Assembly: GCF_002257585.1 (NCBI RefSeq)
Contig: NZ_CP022743.1
Location: 3,534,001-3,598,000, forward strand
Length of the DNA: 64,000 nucleotides
Source of the DNA: Mucilaginibacter xinganensis
GTDB taxonomy: Bacteria; Bacteroidota; Bacteroidia; Sphingobacteriales; Sphingobacteriaceae
Reading direction: 5' to 3'
Below, piece after piece: positions 1-9,504 of this stretch. Below the pieces are notes generated by a model. It was given only the letters and a program-made list of their open reading frames with translations, searched no databases and was not told where the DNA came from. A program made the position numbers and the translations under genes. Within the stretch, counting starts at the first letter, position 1; every line of letters begins with the position of its first letter.

Positions 1-2362
1 CACTAAGCGGCACACGGGATGTGGTTTCAGTTGCAAATTTATAAACGGGGTCAACCAACGCTTTAAAATCTTTAGGATTATCAGCTAAGGAAGCCGTCCA
101 AATAATCCAGTCAGATTTAGTGTAGGTCTTGCGGCTATCCAATGGCAAACCAAACTCGTTTTGTTTGGTTAAGTAGTAATTGATCTCCTTTTTATATACC
201 TGCGCGGGGAATAAGTGTAAGCCCAATACTTTGTCCCATATCAGGTTATACTTTTGGCTCCAGGTATCTTTCTTTTCAAATACCAGCGAATAATGGTCGC
301 CGGCATCGGCAAGTTTTTGCCACCTGTTAGCCATATCCACAGCAATAGCTTTATATTTTTGTGCTACCGCCTTTTGGCCTAGTTTATCAGCCATGTCTGC
401 ATAAGCACCTAAGGCTACAATTGCTTTAACTGATAAATTAGCATTCCGTGCAAGATGGCCCGCAAAATCATCGGTACACAGCTGGTTCCCCGGATCAAAG
501 CCATTTTCGCTCAAGTAGTTAGCCCAGGTACTCAGTGTTTTCCAGTGTTTTTTTGCATAGGAGGCGTTTCCTTCTGCTTTTACAATAGCCGCGGTAAGGA
601 TTATCATATTACCTGATTCTTCAACAGGCATATTTTCGCCATAGGTTTGCCCGTTCGCCAGCGGGTACGTACCCAGGTCATGCGCCGCAAAATCACGACC
701 CCAGGCTTTGCTGTCGCAATAAAAGAAAATCCCGTTCAACATCCCTTCCAATAATACCGGGTTATAAATAAGATACAGCGGGGCCGATGGATAAGTAACA
801 TCAACGGTGTTAATTGAGCCGTTACTGAAGTTTTCTTTTGATAAGAACAGCGTGGTTCCCTGCGGGCTTTTTAACAATTGGTGAGCCGCAATGCTTTGGC
901 GATAACCCAATACACATAAGTCTGCATAGTTTTTTCCGCCGGCTTTAAGTGCTGCATTGTACATGCTTCTATTAAAGGCGTCGCATTTTTGCATTACAGC
1001 AGCGTAGTCAGTAGCAGCCGTGGTTAATTCCTTCTCTATGGTTGCGCCTGCAGTTTTCCACCATGGTTTTAAATTTTGCTTAAAGTATTGAACAGAGTAC
1101 AGGTCATCATATCCCAGCTCAACAAATTTATCTTTTGCTGTGCCGCCAATATTACCAAAATCAAGCACTGTATTTAATACCAGCCCGCGCCCTTTGGTGA
1201 CTTTGCTGCTTGTATTTATAACCTGCCCGGTGAACGAATTTACAGCATCGCTTTGCGGCGTTACATACTGTACCGCATTTTCTGCAGCCGGAGCAGCTAC
1301 GTACATGTACCCCCAATCAATCCGCAAGTCATCACCTTTTTTCTGCAAAACCGGCTGTGCAACAGTACCTGCTTTAAGGATTGATAACGATTGGGTAAGG
1401 TATTTCTGCGTAGTTACCTCCTGCGCCGGTGTGTTCACGGCTATACCGGTTGATGCACCGAAATATACTTTTACCTTGTGATTTTTCCCGTCATTTGACT
1501 TTACTTTATAGCTAACGTATGAAACCGGCCTCGCGAAAATATTCAAATCATTCATCAGCAACGGCGAGGTAAATGTTACTTTCAAATCCACACCAACACA
1601 TTCAAAATCATAGATGGTTTGCGTAGCATTTACCGTAACATCTTTTTGTTTAGCAAGCAATACTCCTGTTGACTTCGCTTTTGGTTCATTAGCAAGCCCC
1701 ACATCAAGCCAGGCGCCACCGGCGGTGTTGGCGCAATGAATAGCCAATACATTCTTACCTTTTAGCAGTTTCTCTTTAAACTTGTCTTTAAGCGGGATCA
1801 TCTTAAAATCACTGGTCCACCCCACGGTGTTGAAGATCTTTTCACCGTTCAGGTAAACTTCAATATTGTCGTCATGGTACAGTTTTAAAAATAACCTGTC
1901 TATATTCAAATCATTTAGCGTGAATGTTCTCCTCACCCAAATATCTTTACCCGCCCACAACGTCTTCGCTTGTTTCTTATCGTCAGAAAAAGGAGCTGTT
2001 CCTGTTTTCCATTTGGCATCATCAAATTTCACTTCCTGCCAATCCTTCGCAGGTTCGGTCTCTGTGTATTGGCACTTATAAGTCATCTCATCTGATGCTG
2101 GCAAAACCGTAGTAAAGGCCGGCATATCTTTCCCTAAAAAACGATAGGTGGTGTTATCCACTTTAATCATTCCTATTAACGATTGGTCTTTGCCGGTCCA
2201 GTGCCTCGTAGGGTGCGCATTTAAGCTATCCGTCATAGACCAAATGCTGAAATAAGTATTGTGCGTAATCAGCGGATACGCCGGCGCTTTTTTCACCTGG
2301 CCGTTAACTAAATTACAGGCGGAAGCCAGCAGCAATAAAGCTGTTGTAAGTTTTTTTTTCAT
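1..2362 (-). CDS. GtaA-like glutaminase-family exoenzyme (3' end outside window)
   Basis: About 787 codons are open from an ATG at 2362 to the window edge; I translated this frame by eye. Residues 1-22 form a signal peptide. Residues about 25-75 (PLITHNTYFSIWSM, TRHWTGKDQS) look like the DUF4964 start of glutaminase-A-type proteins. Residues about 80-190 look like an inserted galactose-binding jelly roll (LKLYHDDNIEVYLNGEKI). The rest resembles DUF5127/DUF4965/DUF1793, ending in a helical toroid-like part. Family members are about 820-850 residues, so only a short tail is missing. The true substrate is uncertain: the family is named for glutaminase but is common in Bacteroidota glycan loci. 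It lies downstream of DUF1080 with its own likely promoter at 2417-2424. Confidence 0.8.
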   Translation of the reverse strand, partial: MKKKLTTALLLLASACNLVNGQVKKAPAYPLITHNTYFSIWSMTDSLNAHPTRHWTGKDQSLIGMIKVDNTTYRFLGKDMPAFTTVLPASDEMTYKCQYTETEPAKDWQEVKFDDAKWKTGTAPFSDDKKQAKTLWAGKDIWVRRTFTLNDLNIDRLFLKLYHDDNIEVYLNGEKIFNTVGWTSDFKMIPLKDKFKEKLLKGKNVLAIHCANTAGGAWLDVGLANEPKAKSTGVLLAKQKDVTVNATQTIYDFECVGVDLKVTFTSPLLMNDLNIFARPVSYVSYKVKSNDGKNHKVKVYFGASTGIAVNTPAQEVTTQKYLTQSLSILKAGTVAQPVLQKKGDDLRIDWGYMYVAAPAAENAVQYVTPQSDAVNSFTGQVINTSSKVTKGRGLVLNTVLDFGNIGGTAKDKFVELGYDDLYSVQYFKQNLKPWWKTAGATIEKELTTAATDYAAVMQKCDAFNRSMYNAALKAGGKNYADLCVLGYRQSIAAHQLLKSPQGTTLFLSKENFSNGSINTVDVTYPSAPLYLIYNPVLLEGMLNGIFFYCDSKAWGRDFAAHDLGTYPLANGQTYGENMPVEESGNMIILTAAIVKAEGNASYAKKHWKTLSTWANYLSENGFDPGNQLCTDDFAGHLARNANLSVKAIVALGAYADMADKLGQKAVAQKYKAIAVDMANRWQKLADAGDHYSLVFEKKDTWSQKYNLIWDKVLGLHLFPAQVYKKEINYYLTKQNEFGLPLDSRKTYTKSDWIIWTASLADNPKDFKALVDPVYKFATETTSRVPLS

Positions 2363-2416
2363 GATGTGCAGATAATGTTTTACCGGGAAAATAAAAAATT
2401 CACAGCCGGCGGTCCA

Positions 2417-2424
2417 CAAATATA
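2417..2424 (-). promoter_or_regulatory. Bacteroidota-type -7 promoter box
   Basis: On the minus strand this reads TATATTTG, an exact match to the Bacteroidota TAnnTTTG element. It lies 55 bases upstream of the GtaA-like start, in the gap after the DUF1080 gene. A TTG lies upstream but at shorter than usual spacing, so the -33 element is weak. This suggests the GtaA-like gene can be transcribed separately from the operon above it. Confidence 0.45.
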
Positions 2425-2454
2425 AAGTATGAGCCGCCAACTGTGAATTAAATA

Positions 2455-3219
2455 TTATAACTCTCTAACCCAAATATTGCGATAGCTAAGAGGTTCGCTT
2501 TTGTCGCCGTGGGCTTGTAGTTTTATTGGAGAAGGGCCATGTTTAATATATTCGGGTTTGCCAATATATTTAGTTGGGCCTTTTAATTCGAAGTTGTTTT
2601 CAACCAACACGCCGTTAAAGAATACAGTAACGTGTGCGGTTGTTTTTACAGTACCGTCTTCGTTAAAAGTTGGTGCCGTCCAAATCACATCATAAGTCTG
2701 CCATTGTCCGGGCATTCTTCCGGGGTTAGCCAAAGGAATAGCTTGCTTGTAAATACTGCCTGCCATACCGTTAACATAGGTTTTGTTGTTGTATGAATCC
2801 AAAACCTGCAATTCGTAACCGTCGTCGCCTTTTCCTATTGAAGCCAGGAAAATCCCGCTGTTACCCCGGGCCTGTCCCGAGCCTGTAATACTTGCAGGGA
2901 CTTTCCACTCAATGTGTAACTGGTAATTGGTAAATTTTTGTTTGGTTTCGATGTTTCCGTAATGTTTGTTTACAGTCAGGATGTCATTTTTAACATCCCA
3001 TTTAGCCGGCGACTGGTCGTCAACCTGTACCCATTGATCCAGGTTTTTACCGTCGAACAATTTTATAGCATCAGAAGGCGCATCCCTGAAGGCGCTGCCA
3101 GGTGTTACCACCTTCGGAATTGGCTCCCATATTTCGGTATCTTCAGGCTTAGCCTGTTGGGCGTGCGCCATAAAAAAGCTACCCGTTAATGCTGCAGTGA
3201 ATAAAATTGAGTATTTCAT
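2455..3219 (-). CDS. DUF1080 / 3-keto-disaccharide hydrolase family protein
   Basis: Secreted protein of 254 residues with a signal peptide (1-20, cleavage after AHA). The body is a concanavalin-like DUF1080 domain with the family motifs GNSGIF (119-124) and YELQVLDSYNN (135-145). Characterised members act on 3-keto-glycosides, cleaving the glycosidic bond by hydrolysis or elimination after C3 has been oxidised. Here it sits in the same-strand run as two GMC dehydrogenases, TIM-barrel enzymes and Gfo/Idh reductases, the context expected for that role. It starts 55 bases after the upstream SPI gene ends, so it is probably co-transcribed. The domain call is firm; the exact substrate is inferred. 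Confidence 0.88.
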   Translation of the reverse strand: MKYSILFTAALTGSFFMAHAQQAKPEDTEIWEPIPKVVTPGSAFRDAPSDAIKLFDGKNLDQWVQVDDQSPAKWDVKNDILTVNKHYGNIETKQKFTNYQLHIEWKVPASITGSGQARGNSGIFLASIGKGDDGYELQVLDSYNNKTYVNGMAGSIYKQAIPLANPGRMPGQWQTYDVIWTAPTFNEDGTVKTTAHVTVFFNGVLVENNFELKGPTKYIGKPEYIKHGPSPIKLQAHGDKSEPLSYRNIWVREL

Positions 3220-3274
3220 TTTTTTGTTTTAATGGATTAAATTGAACCGATAAGGCTTACAGCCTGTTAACTAT

Positions 3275-4150
3275 TTAAACATGCAATACATTCTTTACAT
3301 AAGCGGCGCTTTCAGCAATGCTTACAAAAGGATCAATGTTTATATAATTTTCCTGTTCAACAATAAAATGTTTTAAACCGGCAAGTTTAGCGTGGCTCAA
3401 AATGCCCTTAAAATCAATACTGCCTTTACCTATTTCGGTATTTAAGTCAGTTTGTTTTTTATCCCTGTCCTTTATATGGCACAATGCAAAACGGCCCGGA
3501 TGCTCCCTGAATAGTTTAACCGGATCCTGCCCGGCACGAACCACCCAAAATATATCCATTTCCATGTGCACCAGCTTCGGATCAGTTTCCTTCAAAATGG
3601 TGTCGTAAAAAGTAGTACCATCAATTGGTTTCCACTCAAAATTGTGGTTATGGTAACCCAGTTGCAAGCCTGATTTTTTACACAGCTCAGCGGCTTTGTT
3701 TAATTTGGCGGCAACCTCTTTAAACTGTTCAGCGCTCTTTAAAACTTCGCCGTTAATTGAAGGTACAACAACGTAGGTCATGCCGGTAGCGTTTGCCGCT
3801 TCAATATAACTTTCAAGTTCGGTAGTTTTGCCATGAACAAAGTACTCGTCCATCCCAAAATGCCCGCTTGGGGTGGTAAGGCCGTGGTCTTTCAGCAAGC
3901 TGCTGAATGATTTTGCATCCAGGCCCCAAAAGCCGCCTTGCTTTGAATAGCCAAACGTTTCAACTTCTTTATACCCTGCGGCGGCTACTTTGGCTATTAC
4001 ACCTTTCACATCTTTTGGCAGCTGGTCGCGCAGGCTGTACAGTTGCAAGCCTGCAACCTTTGTTCCTTTTGCTGATAATAACCGCGGCGCTATCATCAAG
4101 CCGGCAGATAGCAGCCCGGCCTGTGTTAAAAATTTTCTCCTGGTTGTCAT
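3275..4150 (-). CDS. TAT-exported sugar phosphate isomerase/epimerase-like TIM barrel
   Basis: Protein of 291 residues starting with a twin-arginine signal (RRKF at residues 4-7, hydrophobic stretch to about 27). The rest is an AP-endonuclease-2-type (SPI) TIM barrel. Visible metal-site motifs are GYHNHNFEW, HMEMDIFWV, CHIKDRD and IVEQEN. In 3-keto-sugar pathways such barrels isomerise, epimerise or hydrate keto-sugars. TAT export suggests folding with its metal before leaving the cytoplasm, so it probably works in the periplasm beside DUF1080. The gene lies between a Hyi-like gene (53-base gap) and DUF1080. Fold is confident; reaction is inferred. Confidence 0.85.
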   Translation of the reverse strand: MTTRRKFLTQAGLLSAGLMIAPRLLSAKGTKVAGLQLYSLRDQLPKDVKGVIAKVAAAGYKEVETFGYSKQGGFWGLDAKSFSSLLKDHGLTTPSGHFGMDEYFVHGKTTELESYIEAANATGMTYVVVPSINGEVLKSAEQFKEVAAKLNKAAELCKKSGLQLGYHNHNFEWKPIDGTTFYDTILKETDPKLVHMEMDIFWVVRAGQDPVKLFREHPGRFALCHIKDRDKKQTDLNTEIGKGSIDFKGILSHAKLAGLKHFIVEQENYINIDPFVSIAESAAYVKNVLHV

Positions 4151-4203
4151 TTGGTTGTTTATTTAGTGTAGAGTGTTTTAAATCCGGATAGTTTAATCGC
4201 CTG

Positions 4204-5094
4204 TTAAACGTCGCAAATTTGTATAGCCTTTTTTAACGAAGCTATTTTATCTTTCGCCTTGGGAACAAACTCCTGCCCTACGTAACCCTTAAAGCCGGTA
4301 GCAACAATTGCCTTCATTACCGCAGGGTAGTAAAGTTCCTGTGTATCATCAATTTCATGTCTTCCGGGAATCCCCCCGGTATGAAAGTGGGCGATGTATT
4401 GGTGATGATCTGTAATGTTCCTGATAATATCCCCCTCATCAATCTGCATGTGATAAATATCGTACAACAATTTAAAGTTTTCTGAACCAAGCCTTTTTGC
4501 CAGTTCAGCGCCCCATGCCGAGGTATTACACTGGTAGTCTTTATGGTCAATTTTGCTGTTCAACAATTCCATACACAAAACCACTTTATGTTTTTCGGCT
4601 AACGGAAGGAGCTGCTTTAACCCTGTTTCACAGTTTTTCCAGCCTGTTTCATTATCTTTTCCCCTTCGGCTTCCGCTAAAACAAATTAAATTGGTGTACC
4701 CATTTTTGGCCACCAGCGGAATCATCTCGGTGTATTGCTTTATTAATCTTTCGTGAAACTCGGTATCACCAAAACCATCGGTCAGGTTAATTTCGGCACC
4801 ATTACACATGGGTGAATGCATCCCATGCTTTTGAAGCGTTGGCCAGTCTTTAGGGCCGCAAAGGTCAACTCCTGTAATCCCTATTTCTTTGGAAACTACA
4901 CAAAGCTGATCAAGCGTAAGCTCATTATAGCACCACGGCGAAACAGAATGATTGATATTGCCCTTAAGCTTGTCAGACAGTTGTTCCTGCATCTCTTCTT
5001 TTTTAAATGATGTTAGCATACCGGTGGCTGTGATAGCTGCGGTTCCGGCGACGATATTTTTGATCGCCGATCTCCTGTTTTGTGTAAATGCCAT
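4204..5094 (-). CDS. hydroxypyruvate-isomerase-like TIM barrel with export signal
   Basis: Protein of 296 residues. The N-terminus (NRRSAIKNIVAGTAAITATG) resembles a TAT signal. The body is an SPI-type TIM barrel closest in style to hydroxypyruvate isomerases: LCMELLNSK, LLYDIYHMQIDEGD, HFHTGGIPGRHE and GQEFVP supply the expected Glu, Asp, His and Glu metal ligands. Real hydroxypyruvate isomerases are cytoplasmic and about 260 residues, so an exported member inside a glycan-oxidation locus more likely acts on a keto-sugar or its fragment. The gene is 14 bases from the upstream MFS gene, so translational coupling within an operon is likely. Confidence 0.82.
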   Translation of the reverse strand: MAFTQNRRSAIKNIVAGTAAITATGMLTSFKKEEMQEQLSDKLKGNINHSVSPWCYNELTLDQLCVVSKEIGITGVDLCGPKDWPTLQKHGMHSPMCNGAEINLTDGFGDTEFHERLIKQYTEMIPLVAKNGYTNLICFSGSRRGKDNETGWKNCETGLKQLLPLAEKHKVVLCMELLNSKIDHKDYQCNTSAWGAELAKRLGSENFKLLYDIYHMQIDEGDIIRNITDHHQYIAHFHTGGIPGRHEIDDTQELYYPAVMKAIVATGFKGYVGQEFVPKAKDKIASLKKAIQICDV

Positions 5095-5108
5095 ATAATT
5101 GGTTCAGT

Positions 5109-6359
5109 TTAAATTTCCGTTTGTGCAGAAGGTTCCTCAATATCCAGTCCCGGTTTGGTTTGTAGCTGGTTGTTATCCCTGAAAAATATAAGGAACAGTA
5201 ATAAAACAGCTGCCGCTATACTTCCAGGAATCAGCCAGATAGTTTGCCAATTATGTGTAGTAGCAGAGGTTTGCCAATGATCAACTATAGGGCCCGAGAG
5301 ATAGAAACCGATCAACATCCCTACGCCGTAAGTTGCGAGTGTGATAAATCCCTGGGCGGCACTTTTAAAACGATCGCCAGCAAGGTTATCTGTATAAATT
5401 TGACCTGTAACGAAAAAGAAATCATAACATACACCATGAATAACTATACCCGCAATCAGCATCCAATAGTTATGTTCGGCATTGCCATAGGCAAAAAACA
5501 CATAGCGTAAAGCCCAGGCCAGCATACCCATTGCGAGCATTTTTTTAACGCCCAGCCTTACAAAAAAGAAAGGCATGGCAACCATGAAGGCAAATTCAGA
5601 AACCTGGCCCAGCGTTTGGATCCCGGCAGCGCGTTTAACACCTACCTCGTTTAAAAACGGGTTAGTAAAATTATAGTAAAAGGCTAATGGGATACAAATA
5701 GCCACAGATGCAAGGAAAAATACCAAATAAGATTTATTTTTCAGCAAGCCAATAGAGTCCAACCCGATGATATCGCCAAGAGAAGTTTTTTGACCTTTTT
5801 TTACCGGAGGGGTGTCAGGCAAAGTAAAACTTAGTAAGCCTAACGCTACAGAGGCGATAGCCGCCATTTTAAAGGTTAAAACAAGCGTTCCGCTTTGCTC
5901 CCAGCCCAGCCAACCTATAATTACACCGGCAACGATCCAACCCAATGTACCAAAAACCCTGATCCACGGAAACTCCTTGCTTGGGTTTTGCATTTGCTTA
6001 AATGAAACAGAGTTAACCAATGCAAGTGTTGGCATATAAATTACCATGTAAGCCAATATGCCCGGGTAAAAACCATCGAATGATGGCACAGTTGTTTCGT
6101 ACCATAGCAAAGCTGCACCCATCAGGTGCAAAACGCCCAGTATTTTCTGCGCCGAAAAATATTTGTCAGCAATAAGCCCGATGATGAACGGTGCGATTAT
6201 AGCGCCTAAGGCCTGCGTAGCATAAGCACCGGCGTTTTGTGTGCCCGTTGCACTTAACGTTTTTGTTAGGTAAGTGCCCATAGTAACAAACCATGCCCCC
6301 CAGATAAAAAATTCCAGGAACATCATTGTAGATAACTTGATTCTGATCGTAGTGGTCAT
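5109..6359 (-). CDS. MFS transporter, nucleoside:H+ symporter (NupG-like) family
   Basis: Protein of 416 residues with about twelve hydrophobic segments. The start (TMMFLEFFIWGAWFVTMGTY) is typical of the nucleoside:H+ symporter branch of the major facilitator superfamily, and the motif PWIRVFGTLGWI is also characteristic. In Bacteroidota, paralogues of this branch are common in sugar-utilisation loci, where they probably import sugars or keto-sugars rather than nucleosides. The gene lies between cytochrome c and the Hyi-like enzyme on the same strand, so it is a candidate importer for the pathway product. Substrate is inferred. Confidence 0.83.
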   Translation of the reverse strand: MTTTIRIKLSTMMFLEFFIWGAWFVTMGTYLTKTLSATGTQNAGAYATQALGAIIAPFIIGLIADKYFSAQKILGVLHLMGAALLWYETTVPSFDGFYPGILAYMVIYMPTLALVNSVSFKQMQNPSKEFPWIRVFGTLGWIVAGVIIGWLGWEQSGTLVLTFKMAAIASVALGLLSFTLPDTPPVKKGQKTSLGDIIGLDSIGLLKNKSYLVFFLASVAICIPLAFYYNFTNPFLNEVGVKRAAGIQTLGQVSEFAFMVAMPFFFVRLGVKKMLAMGMLAWALRYVFFAYGNAEHNYWMLIAGIVIHGVCYDFFFVTGQIYTDNLAGDRFKSAAQGFITLATYGVGMLIGFYLSGPIVDHWQTSATTHNWQTIWLIPGSIAAAVLLLFLIFFRDNNQLQTKPGLDIEEPSAQTEI

Positions 6360-6396
6360 GGTTTGTTTTTGCTTAGCAATTTAATTTTTTAGGAAC

Positions 6397-6837
6397 TTAT
6401 TTTTTTAGGGATAAAATGTATTTAACGATGGTTTTGGCGTCGTTAAGCGCAAGACTAGGGTGCGGTGTCATAGGGATATCGCCCCAGTTACCTTTGCCAC
6501 CTTTAATTACTTTGTCGGCCAGCATGTTGATGTTGTTATCAGTTGGCGGATATTTAGCTGCAATATCTTTAAAAGCAGGGCCAACTATTTTAACATCTTC
6601 TTTATGGCAGGTAGCGCAATCAGCCGCTGCAATTAACTTAAGTGCCGGTGCTGCGTCACCCGCGTTTTTACTTGCGCCGGTATTGTTAGCGCTTGTATCC
6701 GCATTGGGTTGCTGGGCTTTAGCTGATTGATCTGCAGTTGTTGTAGCAGAACTGTCTGTCCCGTCTCCCGATTTTGTCTTTCCTCCGCAAGCAGTAATAA
6801 CTGCGCAAATAAATAGTATTGCAAAAACTTTTTTCAT
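6397..6837 (-). CDS. class I cytochrome c lipoprotein
   Basis: Protein of 146 residues. The N-terminus is a lipoprotein signal with a Cys near residue 17 (VITACGG), followed by a low-complexity Ala/Asp/Ser/Thr linker to about residue 60. The C-terminal domain carries one haem-binding CATCH motif and a likely axial Met in IPMTPHP, as in small c551/c552-type cytochromes. Sugar 3-dehydrogenases of the GMC / subunit-3 type use a cytochrome c partner, so this is the likely electron acceptor for the two flavoprotein complexes encoded upstream. It would be anchored in a membrane facing the periplasm. It ends 37 bases before the NupG-like gene starts. Confidence 0.88.
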   Translation of the reverse strand: MKKVFAILFICAVITACGGKTKSGDGTDSSATTTADQSAKAQQPNADTSANNTGASKNAGDAAPALKLIAAADCATCHKEDVKIVGPAFKDIAAKYPPTDNNINMLADKVIKGGKGNWGDIPMTPHPSLALNDAKTIVKYILSLKK

Positions 6838-6901
6838 TGTTAGTGTACTAGTGTTTAATTTATGGTGATTAATAAATTACAATAATAATATTTTATTGTT
6901 T

Positions 6902-8209
6902 CTAAACAACCGCCGTTTTTAATGGTTCTGTTTTATTTTTTGACCGCATGTAAATTACAAGCCCTGCAAATGCAAAAATCAGCACTACCGGTATAATAAG
7001 CGTAGTGTTCAATACTTCGGGCCCCGCAGCAGACCTGGCTGCGTCAAAGGCCTTAGCCATATCGGTCCCCCCTGCTGCGGAACGGTAGGCATCAAGGCTA
7101 GCGCCCGAAGGGAGTTTTTGCGCCATGATCCGGTCATAGTAGCCCCCCATGAAAATCATATATATGGAAACACCGAACATGCCTGCGCCGCCCATCAAAT
7201 TAAGCCCAACGGCTCCGGTACGCGGCAGGTTTTCCGCTACAAACCCGATCATACATGGCCAGAAAAAAGCGACTCCTAGTCCAAAAACAACGGCTGCAAA
7301 GTAAATGGCATCTCCATGTAAATGAATCATCAGGTAAATACCCAAAGCCGAAAGGATAGCTGAAATTAATAAAACTCCCTGTGGTGCCAGTTTATGAACA
7401 ATCGGACTGGCAAAGGCCCTGCCTAAAACCTGCACGGAGGCCACAAACGTTAATATGAGGATCGCATTATCAGTAACCGTTTTAAAAAGTACGTCCGTCC
7501 ACTGGTTAGTAAATAATTCAGTTATTGCGGTGCCAAACATGCAAATTATCATAAACAGGAACAACGGATTAATTAATGCTTTATACATATCTTTTGTACT
7601 CACCCCTGCAGCTACACGCTCCGTTACCGGGAATTCCAATTTAGAGAACAGAAAGCCATAAATTAAAGTAGGAATAAGCATTGCAGCTATCTCAACCTGG
7701 GAGATCCAGTAAGGTTTTGGTGATACCCCATGTGCAAGTGTTGAATCCAAACCAAAAACCAACAATGTGCCTATAACTATCCCGGCAGGAAACCAGAGGT
7801 GAAAATGATTAAGCTTAGTGGTTTTGTTATCCGTAAAAAGTGATGCTACCAGTGGATTACAGGAAGCTTCAACCGTGCCATTGGCAATACCTATCAAAAG
7901 GGTGGATAAAAATAAAGTCCAGTAACCGTTTGCGAAAATTGTAAGCAAAATACCCACAAGGTGAAACACAAATGCAGATACCAGCAACTTTTTCATACCG
8001 ATAATATCAACAATAAAGCCTCCTACAATAATAGCTAATGGAAATCCCCAGAAAGCAGTGGCCGCGATTGTTCCGAGTTCTGATGCGTTGAGGTGAAATC
8101 TTACACCCTGGTCATTCAAAATACCGGCACGAATACCGAATGATAACGAGGTAACTAAAAGCGACAGGCAACTAGCCCTGAACAGTTGAGCACGGTTAAT
8201 AGATTGCAT
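6902..8209 (-). CDS. MFS sugar transporter (FucP-like)
   Basis: Protein of 435 residues with twelve predicted membrane segments and MFS features such as GGFIVDIIGMKKLL in the loop after segment 2 and an acidic or polar residue set in NGTVEASCNP. The pattern resembles the fucose/glucose permease branch. The C-terminus is a long segment ending in a basic tail. It sits between an SPI gene and cytochrome c, giving the locus two different MFS importers on either side of the cytochrome. It is likely to import a monosaccharide or keto-sugar; the exact cargo cannot be read from sequence. Confidence 0.82.
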   Translation of the reverse strand: MQSINRAQLFRASCLSLLVTSLSFGIRAGILNDQGVRFHLNASELGTIAATAFWGFPLAIIVGGFIVDIIGMKKLLVSAFVFHLVGILLTIFANGYWTLFLSTLLIGIANGTVEASCNPLVASLFTDNKTTKLNHFHLWFPAGIVIGTLLVFGLDSTLAHGVSPKPYWISQVEIAAMLIPTLIYGFLFSKLEFPVTERVAAGVSTKDMYKALINPLFLFMIICMFGTAITELFTNQWTDVLFKTVTDNAILILTFVASVQVLGRAFASPIVHKLAPQGVLLISAILSALGIYLMIHLHGDAIYFAAVVFGLGVAFFWPCMIGFVAENLPRTGAVGLNLMGGAGMFGVSIYMIFMGGYYDRIMAQKLPSGASLDAYRSAAGGTDMAKAFDAARSAAGPEVLNTTLIIPVVLIFAFAGLVIYMRSKNKTEPLKTAVV

Positions 8210-8267
8210 TTTAATAATTTGAGGTTATAATAGTTTAGTAATTGGTTTACCGCTATGAATATATCAA

Positions 8268-9320
8268 TTAAATACCAAGTGTTTTCCTGTTAAATGCTTC
8301 ATCAGATCCTGACGCGGCAAAATCATCAAAAGCTTTATCAGTAACACGGATAATGTGGTTCTTAATAAACTCGGCCCCTTCACGCGCACCATCCTCCGGA
8401 TGCTTAAGGGCACATTCCCATTCAAGTACAGCCCAGCCTTTGTAATCATATTGGGCAAGCTTGCTAAAAATACCTTTAAAATCAACCTGGCCGTCGCCCA
8501 ATGAGCGGAAACGCCCTGCGCGGTCTATCCAGTTCTGGTAACCACCGTAAACGCCCTGCTTGCCGGTAGGATTAAATTCAGCATCCTTAACATGGAACAT
8601 TTTTATCCGTTCGTGATAATTATCAATATACTCCAGGTAGTTCAGGCACTGCAATACAAAATGCGACGGATCATAAAGCAGGCAAGCACGTGCGTGATTG
8701 TTCACCTTATCTAAAAACATTTCGTAGGTGATCCCGTCATGCAGGTCTTCACCGGGGTGAATTTCATAACATAAATCAATGCCGCAATCTTCATAAACAT
8801 TTAAAATGGGCTCCCATCGTTTAGCCAGTTCGGTAAAAGCCGTTTCAACTATACCTGCAGGCCTTTGCGGCCATGGGTAAACCATGGGCCAAAGTAATGC
8901 GCCGCTAAAAGTTACTGAAGCATCCAATCCAAGGTTTTGTGAAGCTTTAGCAGCATATTTCAGTTGCTGAACGGCCCACTCCTGCCTTGCTTTTGGGTTC
9001 TTTCTCAGGTTTTCAGGCGCAAAACCATCAAAAAGATCATCATAAACAGGATTTACAGCTACCAGCTGTCCCTGTAAGTGTGTTGAAAGTTCTGTGATCT
9101 CTAATCCGTATGATTTTATCTCGCCCTTCAGTTCTTCAGCGTAAGCTTTGCTTTCTGCTGCTTTTTGAAGGTCAATAAAACGCGGATCAAGTGTTGGCAT
9201 CTGGATCCCTTTATATCCAAGCCCTGCGGCCCATTTACAAATCCCCTCCAGGCTATTAAACGGTGCCGTATCACCTATAAATTGTGCTAAAAATATTGCC
9301 GGTCCTTTAATTGTAGTCAT
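8268..9320 (-). CDS. cytoplasmic sugar phosphate isomerase/epimerase TIM barrel
   Basis: Protein of 350 residues with no signal peptide, longer than its exported relatives in this window. The TIM-barrel metal-site motifs are clear: DLCYEIHPGED, LLYDPSHFVLQ, FHVKDAEF and VLEWECA. The family includes keto-sugar epimerases and inosose dehydratase-like enzymes. Being cytoplasmic and next to a cytoplasmic Gfo/Idh/MocA enzyme (9505-10674), the pair probably handles the imported sugar derivative: one reduces or oxidises, the other isomerises. The gap to the upstream gene is 184 bases, so a separate promoter is possible. Confidence 0.85.
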   Translation of the reverse strand: MTTIKGPAIFLAQFIGDTAPFNSLEGICKWAAGLGYKGIQMPTLDPRFIDLQKAAESKAYAEELKGEIKSYGLEITELSTHLQGQLVAVNPVYDDLFDGFAPENLRKNPKARQEWAVQQLKYAAKASQNLGLDASVTFSGALLWPMVYPWPQRPAGIVETAFTELAKRWEPILNVYEDCGIDLCYEIHPGEDLHDGITYEMFLDKVNNHARACLLYDPSHFVLQCLNYLEYIDNYHERIKMFHVKDAEFNPTGKQGVYGGYQNWIDRAGRFRSLGDGQVDFKGIFSKLAQYDYKGWAVLEWECALKHPEDGAREGAEFIKNHIIRVTDKAFDDFAASGSDEAFNRKTLGI

Positions 9321-9504
9321 TTTTTGTTAGTCGTTGGTAGAATCGTCATTGATCATTATATCATTGGTGGATGACGGATCAGTATTGATAATCGTTTAAT
9401 TAAGTAAATGAAACAGGGTCCTTGCGTAACAGTAACGCGTAACCATTCTCAAATCATTAAATCAACATATATTCAAGAAATCCGCACATCCAAAATCCGT
9501 AGAT

